DNA of 64,000 nucleotides from Nitrospiraceae bacterium (GTDB lineage Bacteria; Nitrospirota; Nitrospiria; Nitrospirales; UBA8639). Location of the stretch: assembly GCA_020632595.1 (NCBI GenBank), contig JACKFF010000002.1, positions 481,845 to 545,844 of the forward strand. The letters run 5' to 3'. Position 1 is the stretch's first letter, and every line of letters starts with the position of its first letter. The notes beneath the pieces were generated by a model. That model was given only the letters and a program-made list of their open reading frames with translations, did no database searches and was not told where the DNA came from. The position numbers and the translations under genes are program-made. Below, piece by piece: positions 60,727-64,000 of this stretch.

Positions 60727-61248
60727 ATGGCTAAAGCCGTTTTTTGTATTGCGACAACTTTTTTGCAAGCCGAGCAAATCGTCGACAATCTCAAGATTGC
60801 GGGCTTCTCCAGTAACGATATCTCGGTGCTCTTTCCGGACACCCATGGGGCCAAAGCTTTAGCGCATGAAAAACACACGAAGGCTCCGGAGGGGGCCGTC
60901 ACCGGAGCCGGAGCGGGTGGGGTGTTGGGCGGGGCACTGGGCTGGCTGGTGGGCATCGGCGCATTGGCGCTTCCCGGCATTGGTCCGTTTGTGGCTGCCG
61001 GCCCGATTATGGCCGCGCTGGGCGGTGCGGCCGTTGGAGCGACGGTGGGAGGCCTGACCGGCGGGCTGGTCGGCATGGGCATCCCGGAGTATGAAGCCAA
61101 GCTCTATGAAGGAAAGATTAAAGAAGGCAAAATCCTGATCTCGGTGCACTCAGAAAATCCGGATACGACGGATCGTGCCAAAACCATCTTCAAAAACGAG
61201 GGAGCCGAGGACATTGCGACTTCGGATGAGGCCTCGGTCAAATCCTAA
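60727..61248 (+). CDS. Glycine-zipper stress-type protein (general stress protein 17M-like)
   Basis: ATG 60727 follows AAAGGAG. The 173-residue product has an N-terminal ferredoxin-fold-like domain (AVFCIATTFLQAEQIVDNLK, FSSNDISVLFPD), a long Gly/Ala-rich membrane-inserting zipper (about 60-120) and a C-terminal domain KEGKILISVHSENPDTTDRA. This is the layout of GsiB/YflT-like stress proteins found beside BON proteins. Likely envelope stress role by association. Confidence 0.8.
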   Translation: MAKAVFCIATTFLQAEQIVDNLKIAGFSSNDISVLFPDTHGAKALAHEKHTKAPEGAVTGAGAGGVLGGALGWLVGIGALALPGIGPFVAAGPIMAALGGAAVGATVGGLTGGLVGMGIPEYEAKLYEGKIKEGKILISVHSENPDTTDRAKTIFKNEGAEDIATSDEASVKS

Positions 61249-61369
61249 AAGAGGCGAAGAACAGAGACTGGGTCAATCCCAAACGCAATAGTCGATCGAC
61301 ACGTGTTTGTTCCCATCACAGGCCACCTCAAAAGGTCGACCCCGGTCGTCTCAAAGAGCCAAACCGTTG

Positions 61370-61440
61370 TGTTTGGTTTTCTTTTCCAAAAGAACAAAAG
61401 AAAATGACCTTGTCCGCCGGGCCGAATCCCGACTTCGTTC
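61370..61440 (+). repeat. Repeat family: isolated hairpin pair (end of a degraded unit)
   Basis: Stem TTTTCTTTT / AAAAGAAAA (61377-61385, 61396-61404) and the following CGGG-CCGAAT-CCCG stem are the counterpart of hairpins 1 and 2 of the full units, with a different stem sequence. Confidence 0.65.
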
Positions 61441-61478
61441 TTTCTCTCACTATCCTTCCTGCGCTTGTCTCACTTGAA

Positions 61479-61640
61479 TGGAAATCCCATAAAGACTCCT
61501 CTCCTCCTATGTTCCGACGCTTGTTGGCTGGCCCCCAGGAGAAACGTTCTTCGTATTTAGCGGCCCGTGTTTGAGCCCTTCGGCGTTGGCTCAGGATAAA
61601 CTCCGCGAGTTGGGCCGCTCTGTTCAGAATTAACGTCCCG
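61479..61640 (+). repeat. Repeat family unit A (degenerate)
   Basis: It starts with TGGAAATCCCATAAAG, shared with unit B, then TTCCGACGC...GGCTGGC. The inner stem AGCGGCCC / GGGCCGCT is perfect but the outer stem has decayed. It carries an extra ~25-base insert (TTCGGCGTTGGCTCAGGAT). Confidence 0.7.
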
Positions 61641-61760
61641 TGTTTGATCTCTACCAATTCATTCACCTTCCTTTCTAGGTTCCCCTGGCCTGGTGGCATG
61701 GCCGAGCCGTGCAACCGGCACCGAAAAAAGGTGTGGAGTGTTTGAGCCCTCCCACCCTCA

Positions 61761-62094
61761 TGGAAATCGCATAAAGATCCCTCTCCTCTTTCGTTCCGAC
61801 GCCTGCCGGCTGGCTCCCAGGAGGGATGCTCTTCGCATCTAGCGGACCTTGTTTGAGCGGAGCGAGTTGGGCCGCTCTTCAAAGAGTTCGCGTCCCTCCT
61901 CTTCAGTAAGGCCAGACGGGGCGTCCATGGTTTTGGTCACTTTTGCCGAAACAAAAGTGACTCGTCGCTCGGGGGCGAAACCCCGAAAGCGTTGAAATAA
62001 GAAGTGACGCACCCAACCAGCGCCCCGCTCCCGGGCTCCCTCCCGGCAGCAACCTTCCTCGCTTTAATTCCGAAGGTCCCACTCTTTTTCCGGT
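61761..62094 (+). repeat. Repeat family unit B (full length)
   Basis: It contains the outer stem GGAGGGATGC / GCGTCCCTCC (61820-61829, 61890-61899, one G-U), hairpin 1 GTCACTTTTG-CCGAAA-CAAAAGTGAC (61936-61961), hairpin 2 CGGGG-GCGAAA-CCCCG (61970-61985) and a shared 3' tail ending GAAGGTCCCACTC. It is preceded by the separate GGCC-hairpin box at 61681-61706. Confidence 0.85.
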
Positions 62095-62116
62095 CCCTGT
62101 AGTTTTCGTGTATTAC

Positions 62117-62312
62117 TTCCGACGCCTGCCGGCTGGCTCCCAGGAGGGACGCTCTTCGCATCTGGCGGCCCTTGTGTGAGCCCTGCGAGTTGGGCCGCTC
62201 TTCAAAAAGTTCGCGTCCCTCCTCTTAAGTGAGGACAGGCGGGGCGTCAATGGTTTTGGGTCCTTTTGCCGAAACAAAAGGACCTCGTCGTCCGGGGCCG
62301 AAACCCCGGAAG
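62117..62312 (+). repeat. Repeat family unit C (lacks the 3' tail)
   Basis: Outer stem GGAGGGACGC / GCGTCCCTCC (62143-62152, 62213-62222), inner stem GCGGCCC / GGGCCGC (62165-62171, 62192-62198), hairpin 1 GGTCCTTTTG-CCGAAA-CAAAAGGACC (62259-62284), hairpin 2 TCCGGGG-CCGAAA-CCCCGGA (62291-62310). All stems are perfect. Similarity ends shortly after hairpin 2. Confidence 0.85.
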
Positions 62313-62740
62313 ACCACAACAAGGAAAGGAGGCTCCACGCAAGCGTATGATTCAAGGGCCGAAACCCGTCATGGATACTTGCTAAAACTCCGATTCACAA
62401 AAATTCTCTCCATTGATCGCTATCAACACACGCTAAAAAAGAAGGTCCCTCCTCATCTCATACACTCATCCCCGCTCTCTACACATCAAAAAACAACCTT
62501 TCCCTTTTTGTCGCTCCTTGCATATTTTCCAACCCCAATAACAGGTCAGCTTGTCGGGCGCGCGCCCACGTCCGGCTGTCCGTTACATTTTAGAGTTCCC
62601 CTCATTGCGTGCCGGTTTGGCCGGATAGCATTCGTATGACTCCTCCAGTATATTAAAGAAGATATTCTGGCGTTCCGGTTTGCTGCCTGTTGGACGCATA
62701 AGCAGGGTTGCCGGTGTTACGGAAATCAGGGAGAGAGAGA

Positions 62741-63451
62741 ATGTCTGCTCGACGAGCAATCACTACAGGTGCAAGGGTGGTGGCAATGCTGGCAATCTGT
62801 CTGGCGCTATCAGGAGTGATCTTGGCCAAACATGCACCAGCAGAGAACACCCCAAACCAAACGCTTACCGACAGGCACGCGCACCTCGATATCCTGAACG
62901 ACAAAGTGTCTGCGGTCTCCGACACCGGCCCGATCGGTCCGTGTGGTGTCTCAAAGACGGGGGGACAGACATTCTCCGGAGCAGACCGGTTTGTCCCTGT
63001 CCTGTATGGCGTTGCCTACTGTGACCGGGAAACGGGCGTCGTGTGGGAAACCTCCCCGGCGGTGACTTTCTTTAACTGGGCCGGGGCCATCAGCCATTGC
63101 ACCACCCGCGAGGTGGGAGGACGGAAAGGCTGGGCTTTACCGATGCGTGAACAACTCTCGAGTCTGCTGGATATCAATTCGATTCTTTGTTTGGGCGGGG
63201 GACTCTGTTTGCCGGATGGGCACCCGTTTCAAAACGTGCAGTCGGCCAATTATTGGTCGGCGTCGACAACCGGGGGAACTCCCACGTTCGCCTGGCTCGT
63301 GAATTATTTCCTGGGTGGTGTATTCGTCATCAAGTTGGAAGGCAAAGGGCTCGCGTGGTGTGTACGCGATGGCCAGAGCTCCGACGCACAGGGGCTGGCT
63401 GCCATTGCGGAGCCTCACCAAGAAAAAGAAGTGTCTGAGGTCATGTGGTGA
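62741..63451 (+). CDS. Exported DUF1566 (Lcl C-terminal-like) protein
   Basis: ATG 62741 (AGGGAGAGAGAGA upstream) gives a 236-residue protein with a signal peptide (VVAMLAICLALSGVILAKHA). Residues ~100-220 match the DUF1566/Lcl domain of C-type-lectin fold: FNWAGAISHCTTREVGG, GWALPMREQLSSLLD, ANYWSASTTGG and LAWCVRDGQ. It is likely a secreted binding protein. It lies between repeat units C and D of the structured repeat family. Confidence 0.85.
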   Translation: MSARRAITTGARVVAMLAICLALSGVILAKHAPAENTPNQTLTDRHAHLDILNDKVSAVSDTGPIGPCGVSKTGGQTFSGADRFVPVLYGVAYCDRETGVVWETSPAVTFFNWAGAISHCTTREVGGRKGWALPMREQLSSLLDINSILCLGGGLCLPDGHPFQNVQSANYWSASTTGGTPTFAWLVNYFLGGVFVIKLEGKGLAWCVRDGQSSDAQGLAAIAEPHQEKEVSEVMW

Positions 63452-63647
63452 GTGGGCTTGAGAAGAAAAGCATATAGTGTCTCCATTTCTCCCATCTCAA
63501 AAATTTTCTCATTTTTAGTCAGACCTGCACTTCTCCTTCCTTCATGATCATCAATTAAATTCTTTCCATCACTCCGGCATTGTTGTTTAGACATTCGACC
63601 CCTGCTGTCTGATCTGGCAGCCCTTTCATTCCCCTTCCCCCTCTAAG

Positions 63648-63674
63648 TTTCCCTGGCCTTGTGGCATGGCCGAG
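63648..63674 (+). repeat. GGCC-hairpin box preceding unit D
   Basis: CCCTGGCCTTGTGGCATGGC and the following CGAG match the box at 61681-61706 before unit B, with one substitution; GGCC...GGCC can pair. Confidence 0.7.
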
Positions 63675-63711
63675 TCAAACCTCCTTCTTAATTTATTTCT
63701 CGTCTACTTTA

Positions 63712-64000
63712 TCCGACGCCTGACGGCTGGCTCCCAGGAGGGACGCGCTTCGCATCTCGCGGGCCTTGTTTGAGCCTTGCGAGTTGGGCCGCTCTGCAAA
63801 GAGTTCGCGTCCCTCCTCTTCAGTAAGGCCAGCCGGGGCGTCCATGGTTTTGGGTCCTTTGCCGAAACAAAAGGACCTCGTCGCTCGGGGGCGAAACCCC
63901 GAAAGCGCTGAAATAAGAAGTGACGCACCAAGCCAGCGCTCCGCTCCCGGACCGATCCCCCGCAGCAACCTTCCTCGCTTTAATTCCGAAGGTCCCACTC
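63712..64000 (+). repeat. Repeat family unit D (runs to or past window end)
   Basis: Outer stem GGAGGGACGC / GCGTCCCTCC (63737-63746, 63807-63816), hairpin 1 GGTCCTTTG-CCGAAA-CAAAAGGACC (63853-63877, one T shorter on the left), hairpin 2 CGGGG-GCGAAA-CCCCG (63886-63901) and the same 3' tail as unit B, ending at the last window base. Confidence 0.85.

Larger units (their letters stand above)
61249..62740. other. 1.5 kb non-coding tract filled with structured repeats
   Basis: No frame here is supported as a gene; the open minus frames (61328-61882, 61937-62161, 62113-62355) are translations of the repeat units themselves, with recurring peptides such as LLGASRQASE and REPFCFAK-like ones. Units A, B and C are listed separately. 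Confidence 0.6.

Noticed and set aside
61328..62639. Several open frames in the repeat tract
   Set aside because: They are translations of the repeat units and share peptides only because the DNA repeats; stem covariation argues for structure rather than protein.

Overview
The window reads as a 64 kb stretch of chromosome from a Gram-negative, probably chemolithoautotrophic bacterium. Gene content, moderate GC and the dispersed-repeat style suggest the phylum Nitrospirota (Nitrospira-like). That assignment is inference: no 16S rRNA or nitrite oxidoreductase gene is present to settle it. Most of the window is compact housekeeping sequence, with three accessory or decayed zones at about 3.4-6.4 kb, 32-35 kb and 56.8-64 kb.

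Layout. 0-3.4 kb is the end of a very large secreted or membrane protein of unknown function. 3.8-15 kb holds trmL, an FHA-PrsW membrane protein, a ketopantoate reductase fused to a molybdopterin-oxidoreductase-like domain (its first codons are duplicated upstream as a fragment), a GH13 enzyme, ndk, a PgaB-like lipoprotein, gcvH-lpdA, a ComEA-like HhH protein, tyrS and tRNA-Gly. 15.7-24.8 kb holds STAS, htpX, a cupredoxin, a squalene/phytoene synthase, a small ferredoxin cluster, alanine dehydrogenase, tRNA-Pro, a rhodanese, mazG and DUF1844. 25-31.9 kb is an NtrY/NtrX two-component pair, an RlmD-type rRNA methyltransferase, purM and purN. 32-34.7 kb looks like a decayed integrative element bounded by tRNA-Ala and a degenerate copy of its 3' end; it contains Uma2 and a stop-interrupted tyrosine recombinase. 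35.2-40.2 kb carries a lipoprotein plus caspase-SUMF1 operon, an Rrf2 regulator, small membrane proteins and MscS.

40.7-50.8 kb is a nitrogen-assimilation block: porin, amt, glnB (PII), amt, glnA, then two divergent genes that each carry one half of GlnE. The half resembling the adenylyltransferase domain has gained two N-terminal ACT domains like the glutamine sensors of GlnD. The two halves are expressed from back-to-back promoters that appear to share one -35 hexamer and give nearly leaderless mRNAs. GlnA keeps the adenylylation Tyr and PII keeps Tyr51, so a covalent control cascade is plausible but rewired. clpB and a 1049-residue orphan membrane protein follow.

56.8-64 kb is gene-poor: secreted small proteins, a parvulin, a Kelch protein, BON and glycine-zipper stress proteins and a DUF1566 lectin-fold protein lie among dispersed repeats. 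A family of about 300 bp repeats at 61.4-64 kb is the best candidate for an undescribed element: each full unit encodes three stem-loops, and one stem shows compensatory base changes between copies while its CCGAAA loop is invariant. A second candidate RNA is a compact three-way-junction-like terminator upstream of the 2Fe-2S ferredoxin gene.
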